64,000 nt of DNA from Halichondria panicea (GCF_963675165.1 NC_087383.1:4122979-4186978); one strand, 5' to 3'; counted from the stretch's first letter, positions 1 through 11,669 are shown. Made by a program: numbers and translations. The notes: a model not told the origin generated them from the sequence alone.

Positions 1-1383
1 TCCTTATATTAATCCCACGCTGAAAGTGCTGCTTTGTATAATTATACTCTCTCCTTCACAAAATGGTGTTGGTACATGTACGTACGTCATGTGATTACAG
101 TTGCTTAATTAAGTTTCTTGGCAATTTTGAGAGGCCACTAATAGCAAGAGTTCATAAGTTCATAATAAAAGAGAGGGAGTATCTAACGTAGCATAACATG
201 TATTTGGAAAGTAACGTAACTTCTTGCTTTGCTATTTGCCTCGAGGCAGAAAAAATGTAATTGGCCAAATCATTAGTTGATAACGCGTTTCAGACAGGGT
301 GTAACGTTACACTCTGAATACATTTGATGGAAGGTAACGATATGCTCGATATACTCTCTCTCTTTTATTATGGACTCTTGACAGATTGTTGTCAGCTAGA
401 GCTAGAGGAGGAATGTTTGTGCTCAAACTTCAAATTTTACTTTAATGACCCCTTTACCTGTCAATATCAATTGCAATGTTGTTTGGGAGCAGATCTTTAC
501 CAAATACATATTATGTTTTCATACCTCCTAGATTGAATGAGAAGAAGTCCAGTCCTCTAGACAGTATCAGAGGGCCTCCCTCGTTCCTATACCATCCACA
601 GAGGTGAGAGATACACATGTGCAGTACAAGTTTAGAATATTCAGTGGCCTTTAATCAAAATAGATCTACTATTTGCTAGGCATTACTTTTTTGCTAGTGA
701 GCTGCATTTCAGAGCATTTAGCAATTGATCATGTATATACTGTATGATCTATGCTCTGAATAGCCGATCTGATAGTGTACGTACTGTGTGATTGCAGCTG
801 TATGTACACATACGCTACTATCTCTTTATAATAGTTATTGCAACAACCCTGATAGCAGATGCCTATTTAATACCTAACTACAGTCCAACTTTAGATTACC
901 TTTATCTCAAAGTGGGAGAATACTGTTAAATTTCATTGCCAGATGTTCTGTAGTTGACTGTACATGCACGTCACTATTGTATGTCGAGTATTCTCCACCT
1001 GGCAGCAACTTATTGATGTTCCCCTATCAGGTTGAGGAGAAGAGTGAAACCATTCGATGTCTAGAGGATGACCTGCTGAGGGAGTTGGAGCAGAAGCTGC
1101 TCGAGAGGTCTCAAATCATGGACCTGGGTGTCGTGGCTGAGCTGTAGTGAGAATTGGAACTGGCCAACAGCAAGGCAGGTGTGAGTTTAGTATATTTGTA
1201 TATGTATTATGTATACATTCGGTGAACACTGTATAATTTATGCATGTACCTGCAGTACATGTAACTACTGTACAGCTGTTTGCATTATAGACCTTGCTAA
1301 ATCATTTACTGCATTACCACAAAACCACCATACAATGTTGCTATGCAAATAAATAGTATAAATACATGTACATGCATGTAGTA

Positions 1384-1582
1384 CCGTATAGCGGGTAATT
1401 TTCGTGGGGCAAAATATTCGTGGTTTTCGTGGTTGGTGGTCTAACCAGGAATATTTTACCCACGAATGAAGCGACCTTGCCTACAATCCAAGCAGCAACC
1501 ACGAAAATATTATTACCCACGAAATGTCTCAATATTGCTGAACCACGAATATTTTGTCCCCCGAAAATTACCCGCTATACGG
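1384..1582. mobile_element. MITE, 199 bp, TA target duplication
   Basis: The ends are long inverted repeats beginning CCGTATAGCGGGTAATTTTC and closing with the complement. TA flanks both sides (1382-1383 and 1583-1584). Duplicon copy 2 has the uninterrupted site (GTAGTATAGTAATG near 38478), which proves the insertion borders. TA duplication suggests a Tc1/mariner-type source. Decayed relatives sit near 2670, 10597 and 11010. Confidence 0.9.
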
Positions 1583-3828
1583 TATAGTAATGATGGCTTC
1601 TAGAACTAGACTATACAAAAATAGCAGAGGAGGTTGGCCACGCATCATCAATCATGTGAAATTCCTAAGGTCTCTGCTCACGTTACCATAGATACCGAAT
1701 AACTGTAATATAAAAAAGTTATGGATACTCTTGCTTTGCTGACTTGTAACACCAGACTAGCTGTGTCTGTTGTCTGGCTGGACCAAGATTAGCTAGACTA
1801 TAGGGTAGAGTATAGTTCAGCGGTGCTGTATGTAGCTTGCATTGTACTGGCTGGCAAGAATCTAGTAAACACTGTATGCACTGATAACTCGCCAGAATAG
1901 AGGGGATCGCTGGGGATCGGGTTGGTTAATGAATACTTTATATTCAAAGTAGCCAGAGAGATACATAAATGTCAGTCTCCAATGATCGTGCAACACCATC
2001 TAGAAGTTTACATAGAAAATCCTTGTCAATTTCTGTGCCAGCTCAGCAAAAAAAGTGGTGCACGTGATCGTCTCCAACCTCCTCTGCAAAAATTGGGTCA
2101 AACAGAACAATTTTCAACAGAATAGGCATGAGCTTGCCCCCCCCCCCCCCCCAAAGAACCTACATTGTAAATGTATGTATATAGTCAGTCAAATCGTTAC
2201 AAGCATTGATATAGGTGTGGCTTAGTGGTTAGAGCGAACCAGGGAGGATTTGATGTGGAGAAGGGCCAGCAACACCTTGTGCTGAGACTACTTGCATGCT
2301 GAACGAAAAATTGTTACGCTAAGGAACCTGCAGATGGCTGACTCGCTCACTGTGGTATATCGGTTTGACCAACAATTCCGAACATATTTCACATTTCTCG
2401 TATAAGCAGCAGGCTTAAACTATCTTTTGTGATATGTCAGTGCTTGATGACCTTTGCAGTACTTCGTACTAACAGTTTCTTCAGCCTTCACACTGCTTTC
2501 CATACATTCAGTGGACAGATTAATAGCTACATGTATATCATATCTGCTGGTATATGCAAGCTAGTCCCCGCCCATTCTCCATTTCAGATCCTCACCATAA
2601 TTTGTATGTGAGTTTCCATACCACCAAGAGTAGATCGTGAGAGCAGTTACTATAATATTGATACCACCTTATAGCGGATAATTTTCGAGGGTCTCACAGA
2701 TTATCCATTTTTGTAGCTTGCAACATTGTATGGTATTTTGCAGCTGTACCACTACCATGCACATGACGGTTGCATTACCTGTGTGTGTGTGTAGTGTACA
2801 TGACCATCATGCAATCTATTACCCATGCAGTCTGCTGTGCAGCTAGGAGAGACGTGTGATGGAGGAAGAGCTCAAGAAGGCACTGTGTAGACATATTCGA
2901 GTGCTACGAACAACAGGTGATAAAAGTGGTACAGTATACCTTTACAGATTATGGCATACAATGCATCTATGTACATTACTGGACTAGACTGTTAACCATA
3001 ATTATTTTGCTGAAAAACGCTTGCGATTATGCTGAATCAGCAGACATTTTATTCAATTAGTAACTTTCCATGGCCGGTTATTGAACAGTTCTCTAAGTAA
3101 TGTTTATCATATTTTCCTGCTCTTTTGCATAGTTTGAGGCTGAGTAATGAACTCGTACGCCTTCAAAAAGTGCAGGTAAGAAATGTGATTATCGGAACTG
3201 AAGTTGTGGTCAAATAGTTGAAAGTATGTACTCACTGCACGAAGGAATGGGTGTTTCTAGTATACATTATATATACCACATTACTGCTGGTGAAAACCTT
3301 TGTACGAGCAGAAAACATGACCCTTTGCGATCTAACTATTGCGTTCTGGCAAGGATCGTGTGTATTTTCATTTAGTCTAAAAAGTTGCGACCATCGAAAA
3401 GTTTGCGTATGTTTGATGCTCGTAGTAATACAGTAGAACTTATATACACTCAATGTACCCCCCCCCATGCACAGAGAGTTCTTCCTGCGAGCATCGACAG
3501 TGGACCCCCCGGACAGAAAGCTGGGTATCGACGAGTATTCTGACGTGACCCAGACCATGCTCACCAAACTACATCAGTCAGTGTCCATGGAGATATGCTC
3601 CACCCACTCTGTGAGTCTCCACCTACGTACTGGAGAGCAGTTAATAGCATGCTTGTGTTGTGCGCTTAGAGCTTTAATATAGATTGTCAATGTAAATAGA
3701 ATTTGTGCTTTCAATTCCTAGTCCATTTGGGTACATTGGGGTGTCAGGGTATTGATGCTAAGAGCTTCGTATGTCTCTTGTCATCGAATACTACTGGAAT
3801 CCCTACTAGAATCAAACATCTATGATTA

Positions 3829-4138
3829 TCCATCAACATGTCCCAATAATTGCTCTGGCACGTACTTTTGTCCACGTTTTGACTGAAGCTCAGACTCTAC
3901 TACTATAATCTAGACTTAAACAATTAAAGTGTGAGGCTATTTTGCCCCAATCTTACCTGTTAACGTTACGCCCTATAATAATGTCCATCAACATGTCCCA
4001 ATAATTGCTCTGGCACGTACTTTTGTCCACGTTTTGACTGAAGCTCAGACTCTACTACTATAATCTAGACTTAAACAATTAAAGTGTGAGGCTATTTTGC
4101 CCCAATCTTACCTGTTAACGTTACGCCCTATAATAATG
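3829..4138. repeat. 155-bp exact tandem duplication
   Basis: Bases 3829-3983 are repeated at 3984-4138 essentially without change. Duplicon copy 2 has a single copy (about 42107-42260), so the doubling occurred in copy 1 after the duplicons separated. Confidence 0.9.
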
Positions 4139-4879
4139 TGAACATTATTTTTTACTCGTTCAGGTTCAGGTTCAGAAATGTTGTGTTTGAGATCACATCA
4201 GGCAGATAGAGAAGGTGGAGCTGGTCCTCCAGGTGAGGGTGTGTGTGTGCGTACAGGTATAATTAAGTATGTAAAGTGTTTAAAGTTCACGAGCTGTACT
4301 GTCTTGTGTCAGGTATAGTGTTGGTATGCTTGTACGGTGTATGTAAGTACATGTGTTTACAAATACATGCATTCTTTGTCTTATAGCAGTTGAAGTGTTT
4401 CACTGCCCTCTCTTCTCCCCACACAGGACCTCCTTCAGCTGCAATACGAGGGCCTAGCAATCATGAAGATGTTTGAGACGGTCAAATTGAACGTTAATCT
4501 GCTCATTTTGCTTATGAACAAAAATCGCTAAGCGTTATATTGTATTTCCTGTATTCATGACAATTTTATGTACGTACAGTGCATGTACTCTCTGTGACAC
4601 TGTTTAAAAGCGAAACCATCATTATTGCTGTGCTATTGACCATTAATTTCTAACTTGATTTGTTTAGGTAGTGGTTAAGTAATGTGCCTATTTCTGTCTT
4701 CTGTGCACTAACCGTTCTCAAAGCATTTAAATTGTCATTGAATAATGTAGTACGTACAAAAGTAAATCATGCATGGTTGAGATTAAATAATAGTTAGACT
4801 ATAATTATACATGATTTAGCATTTAAATTATCATTGAATAATTATGGCAGAATAAAATCAAGTAAAATCATGGTTGATA

Positions 4880-7800
4880 TCAGATTGCCACGTAAATCTC
4901 AGGCAGTCCATTTCTCTTTCTCTCTTTGTTAGCGTCCCTGAATACTATCTCGATACAGGATCTTAGGTGATAAGGTATCCACAATCGTGTCAGTTCAGGG
5001 CAGTGGGTGGTTAGATGTCTGGCAAGTGTCTTCATTCCATCTTCTGTTATTGAGTCATTACCTTCAATGTACAGTGTTGTAATCTTGTTAATCAGTCCAG
5101 TTGATAGCTCCTCGATACTCTGATCAGTCAGATTACAGCGACTCAAGTTCAATGTTCTCAGAGTCTTATTGACTGCAAGTCCAGCAGCAATGTGACGACA
5201 GCTAGTCACTGTGTTATAAGACAAATAAAGAAATTCGAGGGCATTCAGAAGTTGATAGAGGGCAGCTCCATTGTCCTCTGATATTGTTAGTGAACAATTG
5301 GTCAGGTGCAGTCTCTTTAATGATGTGTTAGTTGACAAGGCCTCACAGATATACCTCAGTTCAGTGTTACCAATAATATTGTGTGACAAATAAAGGTCTT
5401 TAAGAGTAGTGTTTGTGCTCAGTAGTCGAGGGAGTGCTCCGTGATTGTTGAGAGATAGTGAGCAGTTGGAGAGATTGAGATACTTTAATGATTTGTTAGT
5501 TGACAAGGCCTCACAGAGTGCGCTAAGCCCACTATTGCCAATGGCATTATAAGACAAAGATATTGAACTAGTGTTCTTGATCACCTCAGCGATGTGGTGT
5601 ATCCCATCTTCATGAATATCATTATAATGAAGATTAAGACTAATCTCGAAGGGACACTTGGAAAGTCCTCGGGCCAGAAATTTACAGCCTTGGTCACCAA
5701 TACAGCAATTTTCGAGGCTAAGTGTGAATCCATTACTGGTGTTGGAACAAGCTGATACGAAATATCCAACAGAGAGGCAGTCAATGGGATTCATTGTAGT
5801 GAAATTAAGATCTAGATCATGATTAAGAAGTGTGGCCATAAACACACAAAGTGACGAGTCTTCAGCTTCGTACAAACAATTGATGAGGGACAACAAGAGA
5901 GGTTTTGGCTTAACATAAATATCATTATCATTTATCTTATTCTCACTTTTGACAACCTTTCTGACCAGATCAAAAACAGATGTTGGAAATGGACACAAGA
6001 ATCGAGGTAGCTTGCTGAGGATTGGTCTACTAGTTCTCAGTTTGGTGACACCAGCATAAAACTGGAAGACTGCGCTGAATCGAGGATTACCAAACAGCTT
6101 CTGAAATACAGAAATTTGGTTCCTGGGAGACATGAGAGAGATGTGGATTGCTGCTAGTAACTCTTGAATAGACAGGTGGAGAAAGCAGTAGTAAACCAGA
6201 TGACCATCGCTAATGATACTGGGAACAGTTTGTAATAATCCAACTTTTGAAATCTCCTTCGTAATGCGAAGAGCGGCCAAATCATTGTCAGTAAATGTCA
6301 CTTTGTCTTTTTCAATCCCATAATATGCAAGTTGACACATTTGTACGGACGGTGTTTTGATTTCTGAGGGCAGTGAGTGTGGAAATGTGATGTCTCCCAC
6401 TGAAGTGGTTTTCCCCAACCTATCCTGGAGGTATCTCTTGAGAGTGCTCTGGACAGCAGATGTGAATATCCCGTGGTTGGATGTTGGGAGTGAGTGGTTA
6501 TCAGAAAGGAAGCAATTAACGACAATGGACGCATTGAGGGGGAGGTAGCAGCTACCTTCTACCACTGGGTTCTCTCGAATTCTTTCCAGTAGAGTCTGCA
6601 CAGCTTGTGAGTCACCTTTCAAACACTCAGTGAAATACTGTTCTAGTTCATGAGGAGTGAACCCCAACACCTCCACCCTGGACGAGACTAGTGGGTGGAG
6701 CTCAGCCGAGGATGACGGTCGAGATGTTACAATCAAGGCGGATTCGTGTAGCGGACTTTCTCGTGACATATCTGGTCGGATTAGTTTGTTGATGATGGAG
6801 TCTCTAGGGAGGTCAGAAGGAAGCTCGTCCCATCCGTCTAGCACCCACAGTACACCTTTGCCATACAGTGATTTTATTACTGCCTCTGTCTCATTAGCCA
6901 CGGCCGTATCAATGCAGGGAAGTATGTCAGCAATTTTCTTTGCTTCTCTAACGAGGGGATCTCTCAGTCTCACGAGGATTGCAATATCGAATTCTTGGAA
7001 CAGTTTTCCTTTTGCCCACTCCTGACAGATGTGTAGAGCAAGGGTGCTTTTGCCAGAGCCTGGAGCTCCTTCAATCAACACAAAGTTTCGTCTATTTCTA
7101 ATCTCTGAGAAAATATTTATCAAGTTAACCGGAGACTTTTGAAGTAAAATATCGTCAATTTTTCCTGTGATTGATAGTCTAAAAAATTCATCATTGATTT
7201 TTCCTCTCTGAATTTCCTCCTTCTGAATCATGGCCAGCTTGAAGACTTTGTTTGTTGGGACGGGAGGCCATTGTGTGACTGATGTGGATACTTGTGTTCT
7301 GTAGCGACTTTGTAGGTAGTCCCTGTACGAGGACAGCTTGTGATTCAGCAGAACCCTCTCTCGGGAGGGGGGACACGAGGTGATGGAGTCTGGGGAAACA
7401 AAACAATAGGTGAGTACCATTCCTGGTAATATAGTATTATCTCAATAATTGTACGCGAAGCAATAAAATAAGTTGACTGCCCCTTATTTGGTTGCAATCA
7501 CTCCCACAACGTATGGTACCACAATGACCACACTCTCACATGACAGACTCACATTTGTCAGACAAGTACTTGCACACTCGAACAGCAACGTCTCCATTGA
7601 GCAGAGAGAGTATGATGAGTAGCAGAGCTTGGAAGGTGGCTTGTAGTTGGTTCTTGTTCTGCCAGTATTCTAGGGCAAGCTTCATTCCGGCTTGAGTGCG
7701 GTTTAGACGTGTTTTAGCCTTCACTTCGCTTACGTCAGTTTTCTGTCCAGGTGATAGCTCCAGCTTTTCAAGATAATCATCAGTGTTATCGAAACATGCT

Positions 7801-8026
7801 GCTAACTCGGGTAGATCTGGTTCCTTTATTGCTGTATTGAGCTGCTCATCAGTCAGTTTCATTTCTGTCTTCAGATCGTCAATTGTGAGCTCTGAAAATA
7901 GATAAGCAAGCACACAAGGTTAGCAATCACCAATGAGGGTTTTAAGATGCTTTAGCAATCATTGGGTTTAACCTTTATAGTAAACATGACACTCTTTATA
8001 CCTTGGTTCTGCTCTTTAGTGGCCAT
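4880..8026 (-). CDS. NLR gene 1: DEATH-NACHT-LRR innate receptor
   Basis: Three exons on the minus strand: 8026-8002 (MATKEQNQ), 7891-7553, and 7389-4880 including the stop. Splice phases are 1 and 1, donors are GTATAA and GTGAGT, acceptors are TTTTCAG and CCCCAG. They sum to 2874 nt, 957 residues. Exon 2 codes a helical DEATH-fold domain (about residues 9-121). Exon 3 codes a NACHT NTPase with P-loop GAPGSGKST (about 228-235), Walker B LWVLDGWDE (about 300-308) and sensor IVTSRPSS, then about eight or nine ribonuclease-inhibitor-type leucine-rich repeats to the C-terminus. This architecture is that of sponge NLRs, cytosolic pattern-recognition ATPases. No frame breaks are seen. The start lies 166 bp from the start of the divergent methyltransferase gene, so a shared promoter is likely. 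Confidence 0.92.
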
Positions 8027-8094
8027 TCCAGCAAATAAATCTGTGCCTTGCAGCTCTCTGAGTCTGAAAATCTAAATTAAATTGGGTGTTGACT

Positions 8095-8160
8095 TGCAAA
8101 GAAAAGTGGGTGTATCTCAGATGCCAAATAGAGATAAGCTTACGCCCACTTTTCTTTGCA
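8095..8160. repeat. Inverted repeat in divergent promoter
   Basis: TGCAAAGAAAAGTGGG at 8095 is mirrored by CCCACTTTTCTTTGCA ending at 8160. The arms are about 24 bp with a 6-bp asymmetry. It lies between NLR1 and the methyltransferase start. An equal copy is at about 46901-46967 in the second duplicon. Confidence 0.8.
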
Positions 8161-8191
8161 TTTACCAAACCCACCAAAGACTGTGTTGAAA

Positions 8192-8959
8192 ATGTCAGCA
8201 GAACCTGAGAAGTATCAACACTTTAATGCAAAGACCTACTTGCAGAGAAGATTTGTTGCTCCCAATGGCATCATTGATGAGGAGAGAGGAGTGCAGCCAT
8301 TTTACCTCCAGTGCTACCACCACTTTTACCAAACGTTCCATAGCTCTTGGGATCCCACTAAAGCAAGGCTTCTCGAGCTAGGTGGTGGACCCGTAATCTA
8401 CCCTCTCATAAGTGCTGCACCATATTTTGCCGACATCACTTTCGCTGACTTTTCCAAACGGAATCTCGAACAGGTGGAGCTCTGGGTAAATAAAGATGCT
8501 GAAGCTCATGATTGGACTCCATACTTTAATCACATTGTGGGATCATTAGAGGGCAAGGTTGGTGAATCACAAAGTCGAGTGACATCGCTACGATATAAAA
8601 TCAAGACGATTGTAACATGTGATATTCTCAAAGAAGACCCCAACGGAATTCTCGATATTGGTGATCGTTTTGAATGGTTTGATGTCATCTCTTTCAACTT
8701 CTGTTGTGAAGTCGTATGCAAAACGATTGAGAGCTATCAAGAAACGCTTCTACGACTATGCAAGCTGGTCCGACCCCAAGGATACCTAACTAGCCTGATT
8801 TCGCTGGAAGAGAGCTGGTATATTAATGGAGAGGAGAAGATGTTTAATTTGGGTCTTACGTTTGAAAATGTGACGAGCTCTTTCAAACAAGCTGGATTTT
8901 CGGTCGAGTTTAGGCCACTCCAAGTGATACTCTGGTTTCTGGTCCTGAAGTTTTTCTAA
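8192..8959 (+). CDS. NNMT/PNMT/TEMT-type SAM N-methyltransferase, C-terminus replaced by MITE
   Basis: A single open frame of 255 codons from the ATG at 8192 (MSAEPEKYQHFN). An upstream in-frame ATG at 8156 lies within the inverted repeat and is less likely to be used. The family is the nicotinamide/phenylethanolamine/thioether N-methyltransferases: an N-terminal YxxF-type start, SAM motif I LLELGGGPVIY (about residues 70-80), FADFSKRNLEQVE as the acidic post-I loop, and a late FNFCCEVVC strand. These are cytosolic enzymes methylating small amines, pyridines or thioethers; the substrate cannot be told. The last 15 codons (from 8913) belong to a 277-bp MITE. The original C-terminus reads on after the element at 9193-9287. 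The product may therefore be impaired. Confidence 0.85.
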   Translation: MSAEPEKYQHFNAKTYLQRRFVAPNGIIDEERGVQPFYLQCYHHFYQTFHSSWDPTKARLLELGGGPVIYPLISAAPYFADITFADFSKRNLEQVELWVNKDAEAHDWTPYFNHIVGSLEGKVGESQSRVTSLRYKIKTIVTCDILKEDPNGILDIGDRFEWFDVISFNFCCEVVCKTIESYQETLLRLCKLVRPQGYLTSLISLEESWYINGEEKMFNLGLTFENVTSSFKQAGFSVEFRPLQVILWFLVLKFF

Positions 8960-9189
8960 TTGCAAGCGGGCGGGCGGCTTTTCTCATTATGTCATTATCA
9001 ATTTTTCACCTTATGAATCTCATTATTTTTCAAATGAATATCATTATCACACTATTTTGTACCACATGGACCATTCTGCGCATGCGCAGTAGAAATAATG
9101 AGATAGAAATCCAATAATGAGATAGAAATCCAAGAATAAAATCTGATGCGGGCGGTGGACCAGAAACCAGAGTATCACTTGGAGTGGCC
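8913..9189. mobile_element. Harbinger-like MITE in methyltransferase CDS, TTA duplication
   Basis: Terminal inverted repeats of about 33 bp start GGCCACTCCAAGTGATACTC and end with the complement. TTA is duplicated at 8910-8912 and 9190-9192. GGCC ends and TTA duplication fit PIF/Harbinger. Removing the element and one TTA restores the methyltransferase frame exactly. Inside, a 20-bp unit (AATAATGAGATAGAAATCCA) occurs twice in tandem at about 9094-9133. Confidence 0.93.
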
Positions 9190-9192
9190 TTA

Positions 9193-9287
9193 GTGATGTA
9201 TTCCCAATTCCGAATGAAGCTCAAAATATTCTCAATGATTGTAAAGCAATTGCTTTTGTGGTGGGGAGAAAGACTAATAGCAAATGA
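9193..9287 (+). pseudogene. Orphaned C-terminal codons of the methyltransferase
   Basis: In the frame joined to base 8912, this stretch codes 31 more residues including CKAIAFVVGRKTN, a plausible last beta strand of the NNMT family, then TGA at 9285-9287. It is separated from the gene by the MITE at 8913-9189. Confidence 0.85.
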
Positions 9288-9398
9288 ATGTTTAATCTTC
9301 CATCGTAGCTAGTACTTTTGTCTATACATGTACTTCATTTTTTTGGGCTATACAAACATGATAATTTATATAGAGATACTGTATCTACTTCTAAATTA

Positions 9399-9680
9399 GG
9401 CCATGCAAAGTCAATTTGTAGTTTCTCAGGCTATTGTTCCTAAAATAGCAAGCCGATTGATGCATTTGTTTATAATAATGATATTCATAGAATTTTAATT
9501 GAAACACACCCCTAACTTCCTCAATAAGCGGAAGTGCATAATTTTTACTAATTAATTTTAGTCATAATTATATTCATGACCAAAAACCATACAAATTTAT
9601 CCTCTTAATTTGAGGTCACGTGATATTTATAATTTCCAAGCGCGAGGGCCTGAGAAACTACAAATTGACTTTGCATGGCC
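9399..9680. mobile_element. Harbinger-like MITE, 282 bp, TTA duplication
   Basis: Inverted ends of about 33 bp begin GGCCATGCAAAGTCAATTTG. TTA flanks at 9396-9398 and 9681-9683. A left-half relic of the same family is at about 10551-10596, followed directly by half of a CCGTATAGC-type MITE. Confidence 0.9.
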
Positions 9681-10009
9681 TTACAGCACCATGCGAATTG
9701 ATCAACCATCGCAAAGTTCGCAAAGAATGTATACAGTACATGTACAATTGATATAATTATGATAGCCTCTTGGAAACAGCTACTATATAGTAGATCTACT
9801 CTACGTTCTTATAGCTCAGCGCCAAACTAAAATTATGGTTTTTTTGTGCGCCACTGGAAAATCATAATTAGCGCTGTAATTAAAAGAAAGACGGTATGAC
9901 AAACTCAAGCATGCACAGCTAGATCGAATATATGAAATACAGCGGTCCGCTAAAATAATTATGCCTTTTAGTGTACTGTGTGCCTGCATGCATGAGTAAG
10001 GGCCGAATA

Positions 10010-10500
10010 CATTCAAATTGAAGAACAATACCATTGATCATAGCTAGGATTGAGAACAAGAGTGCATGCACCAATAATGTTTTGCCACTTTTGTCGTAAA
10101 GGCAACCCACTGCATGTATTATATTGGCAGAGTTGAGTGCAAGAACTATAGCTAAGCGGCAGAGTCAGCTCAAGATTGACAAGGGTTTAATTAACAACGA
10201 TATAGACAATTGTAACAACTGACAAAACAGAGACATACATGCACCAAAAACAAGAGAAATGCGCAGGGTCTCTTTACAGCTATTGTTAACTAAGTAAACA
10301 ATGTACATGTACGCAAATAATAACACATAATTATACCATCCAGTTGATCATAAGTAGATCTAGTATAGCAATGTTTTTAAAGCACTTGCACACGTAAGCC
10401 TGACATAAGCGAAGCAATAAATATTAGTTGATAACCGAAATACACAGCCCAGCAAAGAAACGGTATTGGTCTTTGAACGCATCCTGCAGATGTCCAGTAT
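10010..10500 (-). pseudogene. Broken 3' fragment of the beta-helix/membrane protein gene
   Basis: The reverse complement of 10365-10500 and of about 10010-10115 matches two parts of the downstream gene (bases about 15620-15740 and 15775-15860, coding DQYRFFAGL and LLFSILAMIN). About 245 bp of unrelated DNA lies between them. Stops and indels show it is dead. Confidence 0.8.
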
Positions 10501-10550
10501 CAGTTTTACTATACTGGACTCATGTTGACTAGAAAGCTAGCTATAATTAA

Positions 10551-10660
10551 GGCCAAACAAAGTCAATTTGTAGTTTCTCAGGCTATTCCTAAAATACCGT
10601 ATAGCTGGTAATTTTCGTGGGGCAAAATGTTCGTGGTTTTCGTGGTTGAAGCATATATAG
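10551..10660. mobile_element. Two half-MITE relics joined end to end
   Basis: 10551-10596 is the left half of the GGCCATGCAAAG family (see 9399). From about 10597 it runs directly into the left half of the CCGTATAGC family (see 1384). Neither right end is found nearby. Confidence 0.65.
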
Positions 10661-11069
10661 ATAAACCATAGTCTCGCCATACATAATTATGAATTGGTAT
10701 GGTGACTATATATTATAGCCAGGTTTTCACATCGAGTTCTGGAAATTCGGAACGATGGCATTTCCAAGAAAAAAATGTACTGCAAAAGGGGCGTCGTTTA
10801 TACAATTGTCCATGCACCATTGCTAAAAGACGACTGGCTACCAGGCTACATTGTATTACTGTACAGTTGATTGTACAATCAGGCACTCTAAAATTAAGAT
10901 CAATACTATAATAATAATCATATAGTATATGGCCCGGGAGACTATAATATGATAAACCATACTTAGTCTACCATAATTATACTATAAAAATTAAGCCCCT
11001 CAGAAATTTCGCGCTATATACGGTAATTATTAACTGTGTTGGCATAATAATTATAGTCCCAAAGTTTAC

Positions 11070-11660
11070 TCCTGTTAAAACAACTGTCGTGGATCAGCAA
11101 GCTTGTTTGTTTATCGAATGTTTCTGCTGAAATTGTTTGCTCTTTTGTTTTGCCTTTGGGAAGCTATATTATAATGATGTCATGTAGTAATTGTACGGTC
11201 TCATGCAGAAACGTACTTTTTCATTTCACAGTTCCCATGCCACGAGTGTCTCTGATGATACTATATAACTACTGCATGGCACTGACAGTTGGACCTACAC
11301 TATAGATCTATATAAAGTAATATACAAGTATATAAGTCTGTCGTCTTCTATACAATGGAGACTATAAGCTTATGGGTTTGAATATGCATTATATACCCGC
11401 TAATTTTCTTCCTGTTTACGTAGCTGTACCTCCAATGCTTTGACAGTCCACGAACACACTAGCTCACAGCATGTGTTCGATTTGCTGAGAATAAATGAAC
11501 CAGCAGATTACATGTAAAGTCTATAATTATGGAAAAAATCGAGCTAATGTTCAATTCCATCCAGGGTGCATTATATGCTGGGCTGTATTTCGCGTATCGA
11601 CTCAGAGCTTCTCTTATATCTTTATACGTTTGCATGCTTTGAATAATTATGCTATACATG
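11070..11660 (+). pseudogene. Second broken fragment of the beta-helix/membrane protein gene
   Basis: Patches match the intact gene at bases about 15030-15720: AGCAAGCTTGTTTGTTTATCG near 11096, CACGAGTGTCTCTGATGATA near 11237, TGTACCTCCAATGCTTTGAC near 11424, and the stretch around 11560-11640. The frame is broken many times. It points the opposite way to the 10010-10500 fragment and overlaps it in gene content. Confidence 0.8.
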
Positions 11661-11669
11661 TACATGCAT

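Larger units (their letters stand above)
1..4860 (+). pseudogene. Duplicon copy 1: decayed kinesin/IQGAP-RGC-like gene exons
   Basis: This block holds separate exon relics, all on + and in the same order as in copies 2 (about 37.1-43.0 kb) and 3 (about 48.4-53.2 kb). Visible pieces: a charged helical exon near 1030-1150 (EEKSETIRCLEDDLLRELEQ...) ended by a stop; a coil piece near 2860-2930 (MEEELKKAL); a piece at 3470-3610 (FFLRASTVDPPDRKLGIDEY) followed by a GTGAGT donor; and at about 4160-4220 and 4430-4530 an exon pair reading FRNVVFEITS and DLLQLQYEGLAIMKMF. The last pair resembles the RasGAP C-terminal (RGC) domain of IQGAP proteins. In this copy the RGC exon has lost a middle segment and has stops. 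I infer a dead gene fragment. No complete reading frame exists. Confidence 0.6.

Noticed and set aside
1341-1532. 63-codon frame on the minus strand
   Set aside because: Lies almost wholly within the palindromic MITE 1384-1582.
2137-2152. Poly-C runs (also near 3460, 40417, 41740, 48222)
   Set aside because: Simple homopolymers with varying length between copies; no function inferred.
2213-2280. tRNA-like A box (TGGCTTAGTGGTTAGAGC) here and near 40497
   Set aside because: No B box or cloverleaf follows; at most a tRNA-derived SINE head, not supported further.
3218-3567. Overlapping small frames on both strands
   Set aside because: No splice or domain support; matching DNA in copy 2 (41490-41700) carries frame-changing differences.
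6657-7025. Frame of 122 codons opposite the NACHT domain (also at 45297-45905)
   Set aside because: Antisense shadow of the NLR coding sequence with no features of its own.
8156-8191. Upstream in-frame ATG of the methyltransferase
   Set aside because: Falls inside the inverted repeat; the family starts close to the second ATG at 8192, so the later start is preferred.
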